From NCBI GenBank assembly GCA_039619475.1, contig CM077116.1, positions 101,663,164 to 101,727,163 on the forward strand: a stretch of DNA of 64,000 nt, given 5' to 3'. The translations under genes and the position numbers were made by a program. Positions 24,569 through 35,346 of the stretch are shown piece after piece. Each line of letters opens with the position of its first letter. Position 1 is the stretch's first letter. Under the pieces are notes generated by a model that was not told where the DNA came from, made no database searches, and saw nothing but the letters and a program-made list of their open reading frames with translations. This stretch comes from Icerya purchasi (taxonomy: Eukaryota > Arthropoda > Insecta > Hemiptera > Monophlebidae).

Positions 24569-27248
24569 AATATTCCTTTGTATTTCGGAAAGTTTAATAT
24601 TCGTTTACGATTCCTGTCTTCTTACTAAATCTGTATTAGTGATATGCAGTCAGAGATTACAAGCAGTATAATGAAAAAGTAGACGAAAAGGAGATCTACA
24701 ATCATTGAAATTATTCGGATCTTCCTTTTTTTTTTCTTTTTTTTTTTTTTAATTAAAAAAAAATCCCTGAAATATATACGAGGAAAATTCATTCGCTAAA
24801 TTAAGCGAATTAATTTTAAACTGATAAAGATGATTATTCTGTAAAATAAAATCAGAAGAAGAAAAAACGATTGACAAGTTAATTTAATACGCGATTTAAT
24901 GAAGACGAATCTATTGAAAAATATTGTCGGTATTAAAAATTTACTTGTTTACATTCGTTGTGTAAGATGTGGTACCATACGAATACACGTCGCATGTGTG
25001 TCTTAATCATATTCTTTTTTTGTACCTGCGCCGATTTGGCCAAAAATAAATGTGAATTTTCAAGTTCCTTTTAAACGTTTTATGAAAATACTAATTCCAG
25101 CCTGCATTTACAGCGCCATTTTACTTGTGTATTGCGTGATAACTTGAATTCCTTACTTCAAATAAACATTGTGAAAATCACCTATTAAATGGTTCCGTTT
25201 TTTATAATTTCTTATTCATGTAGTAATAAACGAAGGTAAAAAGTCAAATGTAAAGCTAACCGATTGGTAGAAACATCTTTCAGAAACATTATTATATAGT
25301 ATAATTTTGAAGTTTTCTTAATCCAATTTTTGTTTGTTTTTTTTTATATATAGAAAAAAAAAATTAAAGCAAAGGTAATTCGCACTTTATGAAGTAATTA
25401 GTGACAATAAGACTTTATATTTTAGGAACTGTACAACGGTATGAGATTTTGACATTTAGAAAAATCAGATATACTTAGATGTGAAATTATTTAAAAGATA
25501 AATTTCATATTTTCGTCTAAGTAATTTTGTCATGCTGATTAAAATTTAAATAATTATATTAAATTGTATATAACATATGAAAAAAAAATTGAAGCGTTTT
25601 TTTTTTTAGATATGCGCCTAAATTGTAATAAAAAACATTTAGGTTAATACATCTTAAATTTTAGCTGAATGTCAAAAATGAAGTAGTTTACTATTTATTT
25701 CTGCAAAATGTAAATATGTATTTATCTATTTATTTATATGTGTGTGTGTACGTTGTTGGGGGGGGGTGAGTAAAATGTATATATGATTCAATTTTTTGCT
25801 TAAAATGATATGTCCGATCTCAATTCTTAACTATAGAGATTTTAAACTTTGAAAATTTCTAGTTATTTAAAATTCTACAACAAACTCAAAAAATTATTTT
25901 TTTATCTTTAAGAGTTGATGAACATAAAATGCATGCGTTTAAATATTACTGTAATGTATATAATTAATTCGGAAAAGTTCAAAACTGCCAAACAATTTTG
26001 TATTTTAACCGATTTTAATTTAATATTGTCTAACGTGTTTGTCAGTTTTTGATAGCTTAAAAGACACGATAACGAGAAAAATGTAATAATGGGTTCGCAG
26101 CTTTGGTTTAAATAATTAGGAAATTTTAGTCACCTTAAACTTGGTAAATAGTTTTTATGTTTCGATTTTTTTTTTCCTGCTTTTCCCTGCAAATATATAG
26201 AATTTTGTATAAAAATTATTTTTATTTCCCCAGCATTTAATTACCACTCTTTTTTTTGTAATTAATGACAACATTCAGCATTTCCGGCACGTTTTACTCT
26301 TACCTACCCACCAATCTGCAAAAAATATTTAAACGCCATCGGTGACAGGAATGCTTTATATGGACCTTGTGCTCGCTCCATAAATAAAATGTTCTTTTGC
26401 TCGATATTTTAATAATTTTAATGCAACTATTAGTATCGTGGAGGTCTTGTTTTTTGTTTATTATAGTTATTTTTATTTTAATTTATTACCCGGGCCATCA
26501 CGAATTATTCAAAATCTAATCACTCATTACTAAAATTAGAAATAATTTCTTGAAAATTAATATTAAGAATTCTGCGATTGATGAAATAATAATACCCTTC
26601 AAAGACTAGTCTTCTTTAAAACAATATAACAGATGTAAACTTCGTAAGCGGAGGAAAGCTTTATTTCCAACTATATCATTATCTGGAATCGTTGACAATT
26701 TTAAAGTACTATATATATAGAAAAGAAAACAAATACGCAAAAAACCAACGTACTTGTTGGCGCTGTAATGCGTTTATCAAGCTACATAAGAACTACGAAT
26801 TATTCTTTGACACCTAATTCTCTATTGATGTATTGATTGAATTGAAATATTAAAGGGGGTTTATTGTGCAAGTACAGTAAGATAATCCGGGCTGAAAAAT
26901 TGCAATTTCAGATAGGAAGCTTAGAAGTACTTACAATGCGCTCAAATTGATAGAAGTAAGCAGATTATTAGTGTAAAGCGGTATGGCGTTAACTTTGTTC
27001 GCCTAATTTCCTTATTCATAGGTGCGACACCAATTGGCAATGTATAACAGTGGTATAGAAAAAATAAATCAAAGGTTGTGGTAAATAGACTAGCAAGTGT
27101 TACTGAGTAGTATAATCAACAGTAGAATGCAACTGACCTGTACAACATACTTATTAAACTGTATTAGATAAATATACATTCAAAACACTAATATCTCAGA
27201 ATAATTTTCTAACTCGTAAACATGTATGTAGTAATGGCTGCTTTAAAT
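24569..27248. other. Downstream flank of IntS11
   Basis: AT-rich DNA. The first 0.6 kb is presumably IntS11 3' UTR. There is a G9 run at about 25,758. I recognise no coding exon or transposon protein. Confidence 0.5.
25045..25166 (+). promoter_or_regulatory. Candidate polyadenylation signals for IntS11
   Basis: Canonical AATAAA hexamers occur at 25045-25050 and 25161-25166, about 0.5-0.6 kb after the IntS11 stop codon, with a T-rich stretch after the second. Such hexamers are common by chance in DNA this AT-rich, so use of either is an inference. Confidence 0.3.
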
Positions 27249-27249
27249 T

Positions 27250-27507
27250 GCTGCAGATTTCTTGCAAAAGACCACTGATCCCTTTGTACAGTTTAAGATG
27301 AAGGTTACTAATACTTTGAGGAATTATGTAGATCTAAATTGCAAGACAACAGGAAATTTATCAACACCACCAAACGAAAGAAATGGAGTTAGTTCTCGTG
27401 CCGTAGAAGCAATTCGCGAGATAAATTTGATCATTGGTCGTAGCCAGATTGGGAAAAAAAGAACTATGCAAATATTACGTAAAATTAAATTCGCGCATGA
27501 TTTGTAG
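27250..27507 (+). CDS. Unidentified ORF, possible terminal exon or transposon fragment
   Basis: An open frame of about 85 codons ends in TAG at 27505-27507. It is preceded by a TTGCTGCAG that looks like a 3' splice acceptor. Composition is ordinary for a protein (KTTDPFVQFKMKVTNTLRNY, then a Ser/Pro/Asn-rich stretch, then a basic helical-looking C-terminus IREINLIIGRSQIGKKRTMQ). No ATG opens the frame at its start. An AATAAA follows about 70 nt after the stop. I do not recognise the family. It could be the last exon of a small gene or a remnant of a retroelement capsid-like protein. Confidence 0.25.
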   Translation, partial: AADFLQKTTDPFVQFKMKVTNTLRNYVDLNCKTTGNLSTPPNERNGVSSRAVEAIREINLIIGRSQIGKKRTMQILRKIKFAHDL

Positions 27508-28583
27508 AAAGTGTAGTGTGTCTGTATGGGGGGTGTCTCTTATAAAAAAGTATTTTATCGTGTATCCATTGTATGAAATAAAATCTTTTATACGCACTTT
27601 TCATATATAATAAAACTTTTATTTTAAATATTCATAATTTTCAACTCCTCATTTTATATCTTCCATAATTGCGTGTTTTTTTTATTTTTAAGGAATTCTG
27701 ATCATAAGCTTGCCGAAAGCTCAGTGTATTTAGAGTGCTAAATATAAAACGACTTTTGTAAAGTGGTTGCTTTTTTCACGATTCTTGACATATTTTCTAA
27801 CAACATCCTTTGATATCAATTTTCCTTCTGCGTTGCACATGCTTATGACTTTTTCCAAATTCAGAATCATGAGCAACTTGTGGTTTAGTTAAAACTTGAA
27901 GATCAGTTATTGCCGTTTCTATCGATTTTATGAGAACTTAATAAAAATATGAAGCAAAGAAATAAAATGATATATTATATTTCAATTCGCTAGTAACGAA
28001 AATATTAATAAAGATCAAATATTAAAAGTACATAGTAGACCCTACTTTTAATTAAATTCAACTATAATAATCTTACTTTTGTCGATCGTGAACTAAAAAT
28101 TAATGCATACAACTGTATTTGATATTGTTTGTTTGAATTTAATGAACAATTGAAGAAGAATACTTTTTTTTTGTAATTTCCTATTTTTCTTACCCATTTT
28201 TTTATATTTTTTTTTTATTATAATGGCCATTCATTAAAAATAACTCTATTTCTGGTTTTACCGGTTAATTAGAATACATTTTCTATGTTTTCATAACTTT
28301 TATCAGCGTCAGAGTTGTCCCCATACGTATAAACGGGATGACCTAGTTCGGAAATAATGAAGACGTAAAAAAAGGTAATTTATAAAATGTAATAAAAATC
28401 CGGTTATTGTACAAATTCTGTTTATACATTGTATACGTTGGAAACGTGTACAGATATTTTTAAAGTTGAATTAGTATCTATATTTATGCGCTACACGTTT
28501 TTGTTATTTCTTATTTAATTACAGATTTACCAAAATTCGTTCTATTTTCATTAAGAGGCGTATAACTTCTGCATACCTAAATT
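27508..28583. other. Intergenic stretch without a recognised gene
   Basis: AT-rich. A minus-strand stretch at about 27,710-27,950 has short open frames (for example one including EKVISMCNAEGKLISKDV) that match nothing I know. No RNA gene was seen. Confidence 0.4.
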
Positions 28584-29161
28584 CAGACCTGGATTTAGGA
28601 GGGGGCTGCGGCCCTAGGGTTTCGCCTTATAAAAGTGCCCCCAAGAGGCTTCCACCTTCGACATGAATGGTTAAACGTGCAATAATAGATGTTTTTCCAA
28701 TCATTTATATTGCATATAAAATATTTGTAACTAAACCGATTACAAATTGTGAGGCGATATTAAAATGAATAAAAAACATGTACAGATCAAACATGCTAGA
28801 TGATAGATTATCAGCATTATCAAGATTAACGATCGCAACAGATTTTCTCCGTTCAATAGATTTTTACGGTATTATGCGAGAATTTGCAGAAGAAAAAAAT
28901 TCATTGTTTAAAATTATATATATATATATATGTATACTTATTTTTTTTGGCACCGAAAATTCTACCCATCGTCTATATATGATATTTAGTTTCGTTTACA
29001 TTAATAATTATATATTAGTTCGTGAATTTAAAATAATGTAATTAAATTAAATTAAAGAAAATTTAGTTATTCTATAAAGCTGATAATTTTGTCACTTCCG
29101 AAAAGAGCCCCTAATAATATCTCCGTAGCCCCGAGCCTATCATACACTTAATCCGGGACTG
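28584..29161 (+). mobile_element. hAT-type deletion derivative, copy 1, with 8-bp target duplication
   Basis: Terminal inverted repeats are CAGACCTGGATTTAGG at the left and the complement of CTTAATCCGGGACTG at the right end. Both subterminal regions carry the GGCTGCGGCCC/GGGGCTACGG motif common in hAT elements. The flanking 8-mers are CCTAAATT (28576-28583) and CCTAAATG (29162-29169), 7 of 8 identical, the size hAT transposases generate. Inside, at about 28,795-28,905, a short frame reads LDDRLSALSRLTIATDFL, then RSIDFYGIMREFAEEKN. It resembles the C-terminal end of a ZMYM1-like hAT transposase, so this is a deletion remnant of an autonomous element. The second copy is at 58733-59620. Confidence 0.85.
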
Positions 29162-30039
29162 CCTAAATGTTATGCTTACAATATCTTACTGTTTATATTA
29201 CAGCATTCTTTACGATTATAATATTCATCTAAGTTACCATAGACATCTAACTGACGTTTCAATAATTATATAATATTTTTTCTATTTTAATCAATATTTA
29301 TTTTCTAGCTAGGGTTTTGCTGTAAAATGATAACTTTATTTATTACAATATTATAAAAACATATATTTTGGTGTTCTTATTCTTTTGCTCCTTATGCCTA
29401 ACCGATTTTAGTCATTGTATTCTCAGCACGGCAATCTTACAAAATGTCTATCTATGTACAAATGAAATAATGTTAAAACATTAACTGTAGCCGCATTTTT
29501 TTTTTTTTTTTTTTTTTTATCTAGCCATATACAGCTCTTCCATCAACAGTATTTTTCGTTCAAACTTTTTCCATATTTGCACACTGTGTGTTTTGTAATA
29601 TACTTCGCAACATTGTTGTAGTGAGTATTGCTATAATAAATTCATAGGTTTTTGCGTCGATTGAAAAGTAAACAAAATATATATTTTCTTATAGAACTTG
29701 TTAAAAAAATGTTAATTAAATTCTTTGTTTAAGAATTAAATAACTTAAAACACTGGCAACAAGGCAGACAAACAATCAGTTAGTTGCTATTGTTGCTAAA
29801 TCGCTTGCATGTAGTATAGTTCGCATGTTAACATAAACATCAAAGAAAAATTACTGTGTCAGAATTAAAAAAGTTAGTCAAATCGACAAATGATACAACT
29901 ACAATATTGGCATAAACAGTTTGATTGATTACAGCAAAAAGGGACTAAGTAATAAACGATTTTGACAAATTTAATTTAAAAAGTTGAAACTATCGGTTCG
30001 TATGATAGTCAGTTACAAAATTAAATTAAAAAGTATCAC
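29162..30039. other. AT-rich stretch upstream of the Gypsy element
   Basis: Holds a T23 run at 29496-29518, possibly the reversed poly(A) of a lost retroposon. The 5' LTR of the following Gypsy element should lie here if it survives, but I could not identify its edges. Confidence 0.4.
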
Positions 30040-30699
30040 AATGGATAAAGATAGTTGTCGCATTCCCACGTCTATATTGCTAAATAAGTTGAAAAATTAA
30101 CACTACAAAAAAACATTAGCGGAGGAGGTATCACCGGGTATAAAGAAGTCTTATAGTGATGTTATTTACATTTTAAATAAACTGTTTTTACATGCAAATT
30201 AATATATTAGTAGAACGTTATAGTTTGTCATCGTATGCAAATGCCCACGAAACTGATCAAACTTTTGCTATTGAATTAAAGAAGCTATCAGTAAACGTCG
30301 GCCTTATTTGTGGAAATTGTAAAACCGTATATCGATGCTAACTGGTCAGTTTGTTTGAGGATTAAAAGATCTCGAAATTAAAGAAACGCTTCTACAGAGT
30401 GGTGAAATGAACTTTACTAAAGCCGTTGAATTCGCAGTAATCGCGAAGGTTTCCAAGACAGATAATGTTAAAATGTCAAACCACCGGTCTATTAATTATT
30501 ATCAAAATAATTTAATCTCATTAGATCAAAACCGTTATTGTTCTGTGAGTTATAACAGTTAGTAATAGTAATGTAAATCAAAATTCGAAATTTAATGTCA
30601 TGTCGTTGGACATTTGCGATACAGGAAAAAAATAATTTTCAATCAAGTTGTCGCAAAAATATAACGAGCTAAAATGTGGTGCATTCAGCCGAGTTGGGC

Positions 30700-33437
30700 C
30701 CGTTGCTAAACTTAGTCTTAATGCATCACCGAATAAAAATGTAAAAATTAAACTTACGAATAATCCTATAAAGAATGTTAATAACTTTTGCTGATGACAT
30801 TAGATCACTTCTTAACTTACATCCAAAGGTTATTTTAGTTGGCGATCTAAATGCTAAAAGTAGAATATGGGGTTGCTTCAACAACAATTTAGCAGGTAAT
30901 ATATTATTCAATATGTCCATTCGGAATAATTTTCAAATAATGGCTCCTCGAGAACCTACTTACTTTCCTTCTTCAAATCAGCTTCGACGCAGTGTTTTAG
31001 ATCTAATCTTGGAAAAAAATGTTAGTGCAAAACCCCGTTACGTTTGATCATCTTATCTCTGATGATCATAAACCAATTTTTACGATTATTAATAATGTAA
31101 AACCGCTCTTAAATAGTAGGTCGTATCTAGACTTTAATAATGCGGATTGGGATAGTTTCAAAAAATATATCTCAGATAGCATTTAAATCAACCAATTAAA
31201 GATAATTCTGATATTGATAGCAGGTTGAATAACTAAATTAATTACTGACAGTATCAATCTATTTACATCCCAAAGAAAAGACGTGTCAGATGTTCCCGCA
31301 AGTTTATGTTCCGAGTTTTCTCCGTAATATAATTAAACTTAAAAACTATGTACGGAGGATTTATACAAAATACCGATTTCACTCTAATATTGGCTATCTG
31401 AAACCTGTAATCAAATTCTTAACAAAAATAGTCAGATTTGTACTTAGAAAAACCAAAAATGATAAATTTCAAACATTTCTGACGAATGTTAATACACAAG
31501 ATAAAACTTTATGGAAATTATATTCGAGGTATAGTAAGAGTTATGATTCCACCGCTATTTGATTCTGATCTTAACACGTATGTTTATAAGGATCAAACAA
31601 AAGCGGAGTTGTTAGCCGAGTATTACTCAAATATTCATAAAACGAGCACGCGTCTTGCGTCTACATATCAAAATAATTTAGTCACTAATACAGTAAAACG
31701 TTTACTAACTGGTTCTAATTTCAATAACATTACAGGTTCTCCTATTTTTCATTCTGAGTTTTGTCCTGCCTCACCTGCTGAAATATTTAGGTACCTCGAG
31801 AAATCTAGAGCAAAAAACTCTTGTGGTGATGATAATATCCCGGCAAAAATCTTAAATAAGATTCCTCGGAAGGGGGTACTAGAGTTAACACACATAATTA
31901 ATGCTACAATGTGATTCGGCTATTTTCCAAAGTTCTGGAAAGTAGACAAAATCATTGCGCTACCTAAACCAGGCAAAGACTCTTCCCAAGTGAATAATAT
32001 ACGACCCATTAGTTTACTTAGCAATTTAAGCAAAATAGCGGAAAAAGTTATGCTACACAGGCTTCGTAATTTCGCCGATAGTAGTAACATACTTCTAATA
32101 GAGCAATTTGGTTTCAGACCAGGTTATTCTACTACGCATCAAGTTGCTAGGATTACTGATCATGTCACACATAACTTTAATATAAACAAACACACTGGAT
32201 TAATTCTATTTGACATTGCAAAAGCATTTGATACGACCTGGCAGGACGGGCAGATTTACAAAATGTTAAAATATAATTTTCCAAAATATCTAATCAAATT
32301 AATTAGAAGTTATTTACGGAATAGAACTTTTTACGTTTCATTACAAGACGGTAAATCAATGACCAAAACTGCCGTCGCAGGAGTTCCTCAAGGTAGTGTG
32401 CTGGGGCCTTTTCTTTTTTCAGTCTACTTGTCCGATCTCCCTAAGTTGCAACACACGAGTTTAGCTTTATATGCTGATGATACGCCTATATACTGTAGCT
32501 CGTATAGAACGTCTACTATTTATAATTGTCTACAGCTGCATAGTTTTCGGGTTTTAAAATTTCTGGAAAAATGGAAAATTGATATTAATCCAACTAAAAC
32601 AGAAGCTATACTTTTTACTCGTAGATATCCCACCCCTCCAAGGCAATTGATTATTAATGGCACCAGGATTAAATGGGCTAATCATATTCGATATCTTGGT
32701 GTAATTCTAGATAAAAGATTATCTTTTAAGGAACACTTAAAATACGCTGAAGCGAAAACAAATAGAACCATTGCAGCTTTGTACCCAATTATCAATCGGA
32801 AATCTTACTTAAACACCGCAAACAAGCTTATTATCTATAAAAGTATTATTAGACCAATATTGACTTATACAGCTCCAGTTTGGTGCTCGATTTCAAACTC
32901 CGATTTTAATCAACTTCAGTTGTTGCAGAATAGATGTTGTCGGTGTATTTTAAACGTTCCCCGCTGGACTAAAATAGATAATATGCATGACTGGTTACAA
33001 TTGCCTTTTGTAAAAGATTTTATAATTAATACAGCAAAAAAAATTCTTTCATGGCTGTTCCTACCATAGCAATATGCTTATCAGGAATATAGGCGATTAT
33101 AATTCCGAGCAACTAACCCGGATGTACGTTAAATATAAGCATCGTCGGATTAAACACAATTTAGTTAGTGATATCTGTAGGCTGTTAAGTAATGTTTGCA
33201 ATGGTAACAATTGGTTGTAATTTTTGATTATTTTGGGTTTTTTGTTATACTCTTTTTTTTTTGCCCTTTGTATTTTTTTTTGTATAGTGTTTATATTTTT
33301 GTTAACAATACGTAAATATTCTATTTTATCACTCTAATGTAATGCGGTTAAGTCTCTTTCGAGCTGGTACGCATTTTGTTTATAAATACTGTATTACTGT
33401 ACTTAACCAAATATACGTTCTGTTCTGTTCTGTTCTA
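30700..33437 (+). mobile_element. Jockey-type LINE nested in the Gypsy element; reverse transcriptase largely intact
   Basis: Endonuclease fragment PKVILVGDLNAKSRIWGC (about 30,825-30,880), then a linker, then reverse transcriptase. A 359-codon open frame at 31990-33069 includes RPISLLSNLSKIAEKVMLHR, FGFRPGYSTTHQVARITDHV, LILFDIAKAFDTTW, GVPQGSVLGPFLFSVYLSDL, YADD at 32470-32481 and RYLGVILDKRLSFKEH. One stop (31912-31914) splits it from the preceding frame, which carries the GDDNIPAKIL block. The 3' end has a TTCTG tandem at about 33,416-33,434. It is much less decayed than its Gypsy host, so it inserted later. The 5' junction lies between about 30,600 and 30,790. Confidence 0.87.
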
Positions 33438-34332
33438 ACACAATGATATCTGTAAAATCTCTACTGGGTATAAAAACAATTCGCATAATAAAAATGATAA
33501 ACTTTATATGTTTGCCTTTATCAATAATATTCAACAACGCATGTTAGTTGATAGTAGTAATTGACACGCACTCACGTCTACAAGCACTTTTAATAAATTA
33601 AACTTAGATGTTAAAGTGCTACCATCGCAAACACGCTTCCAGCCATATATTGGCCGTGGTTTCATATTCAGGATAAAGTTTATGTTAATGTAAAATCTGA
33701 AGACAAAATAAATCGTCTAAAAATTTGCTTAGTAGATAATGGCAATGCAGGAACAGTAATTAATAGCAACGTAGGTGTAGTAAAAGGATGGATCATATTG
33801 GACGTAGAATTTAATATGTATACTATATTAACATCAATGTTCATATGCTTAAAGAAACGATCTGTGAACAGATTCGTAATTATTTAAAAGGAAGATTGGT
33901 ACCAGGTATGAAGATGTCCTTTAATTTGCTGCTACATACACAGCCACTATATATATTAAGTATCAGTCTATACCGCACTTATTATGAGAACATATTGACA
34001 AAAAATTAGACATTCTTGAAGCGAAAGATGTTATTGAGTGGATCAATTATTACGACTGGACGACCCCAGTAGTCCCAGTTGCTAAAGGAGATGGTAGTAC
34101 ATATATGTGCATTGGCCATTACACAACTATTAACAATCAGCTTGAAGAAAAGCAATATTGAATGTCTTGGATTTTTGACTCGTCTAAAATTCAATCCGTG
34201 GCCGGACACCAAGGAATTTATAAATACAAGGAATTGGCATAAGAGGTTAAAGTTGCCCAGGGGAAGTTCAGTACATTATCAACCAATTAATATCAGATCT
34301 AGAAGGTACTTTTGCTTATTTCACATGGTACA

Positions 34333-34379
34333 TCTATTGAACAATATAAAATAAAATATATTTTATATTGTTCAATAGA
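34333..34379. repeat. Perfect 21-bp palindromic foldback with 5-nt loop
   Basis: 34333-34353 is the exact reverse complement of 34359-34379 (the left arm begins TCTATTGAACAATATAAAAT). It sits inside the decayed Gypsy reverse-transcriptase region, where a normal element has no such structure. Confidence 0.85.
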
Positions 34380-34876
34380 CTGTAGGTACTCATGCACAGA
34401 CAAAATAAAATTATTAAATCTGCTCGAATCTAATGAAGCGTTAATTAGCCCACAAATTAGTAGAAAACGATCTCATGAAAACAAAGGAGAAGGTAGTTGC
34501 AGTACAAAATGCACTGAAATCAACAAATTTGGAACAGATTTTAGGACTTGTTTTATATTACTTGAAATTTATTCCTCAAGCAAGTATCTTAACTACGTTA
34601 TTAAGAGAACTTACAGAAAAATATTCTGAATTCATGTGGTCATAAAAGTGTGAGGAGGTGTTTTGTGAAATTAAGAAAGAAATGTGCAGTTCTTACATTC
34701 CAGTTCCTTTTAATCCACAGTATGAAATTGCCTTAGCTACAGATACCAGCTCATTTGGGATTGCATTAGTGTTGCCTCATATTACTGAGGATAAAGAAAA
34801 GCTGCATACATTCATTTCAAAAATGTTGCCTGCTGCTGCTGAAAAAAAGAAAAAACTATTCACAACTGAATCGTAG

Positions 34877-35346
34877 AGTTCTAGCTATCTACTAGAGTAC
34901 AAGGAAATTGTATGAATACTTACATGACAACAAGATGCCACTGTGAAGACCTAAGAAAATAAAATTGAAAATATTATTAAGGATAATGTGATACATTAAT
35001 ATAGATTTATTGCTATATAATAAATTTTTTTATTAAATACTTTTTTATAGTTTTTTAATGAAATCATTTTTATTAATTCTAGTGAAGGATGATAGAAGTG
35101 TCGGTATTTATTATTAAAATAGAATACTTTGTGATAAAAATTGAATGTTTTGTATGCAAAAATATCATCTAAAATTTTATATTTTTCTATCTAAAACATG
35201 ATATTTTAGCTCTAAAATGGTTAATTTATGTTAATCCTTTTGGTCTAAATTATATATTTTTGCCTGCAATATTGCTTTTGTCTTAAAATTATCTTTACAC
35301 TATTACCTACTGAAATTTATAGCACTTTTGTGCCAATGATTGTATT
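34877..35346. other. AT-rich spacer between Gypsy remnant and hAT element
   Basis: 470 nt without open frames. It may include decayed 3' Gypsy sequence, but no integrase or LTR was recognised. Confidence 0.4.

Larger units (their letters stand above)
30040..34876 (+). mobile_element. Degenerate Gypsy-type LTR retrotransposon, interrupted by a LINE
   Basis: Left part, 30,040-30,690: Gag-like frames (HETDQTFAIELKKLSVN, GLKDLEIKETLLQSGEM) and a weak zinc-knuckle-like GHLRYRKK segment, broken by stops. The middle is a LINE insertion. Right part, 33,438-34,876: a protease-like LVDSSN, reverse-transcriptase N-terminal part (LEAKDVIEWINYYDWTTPVV, then GDGSTYMCIGHY) and an RNase H start (EIALATDTSSFGIALVLPHI). 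The catalytic YVDD section and integrase were not found. Multiple stops and frameshifts make it an old dead copy. LTRs were not identified. The strand is shown by all the domains. Confidence 0.8.

Noticed and set aside
30775..30800. FADDI at the start of a frame, taken at first for an RT catalytic box
   Set aside because: It is followed by an endonuclease block (VGDLNAKSRIWGC). The real catalytic box is YADD at 32470-32481.
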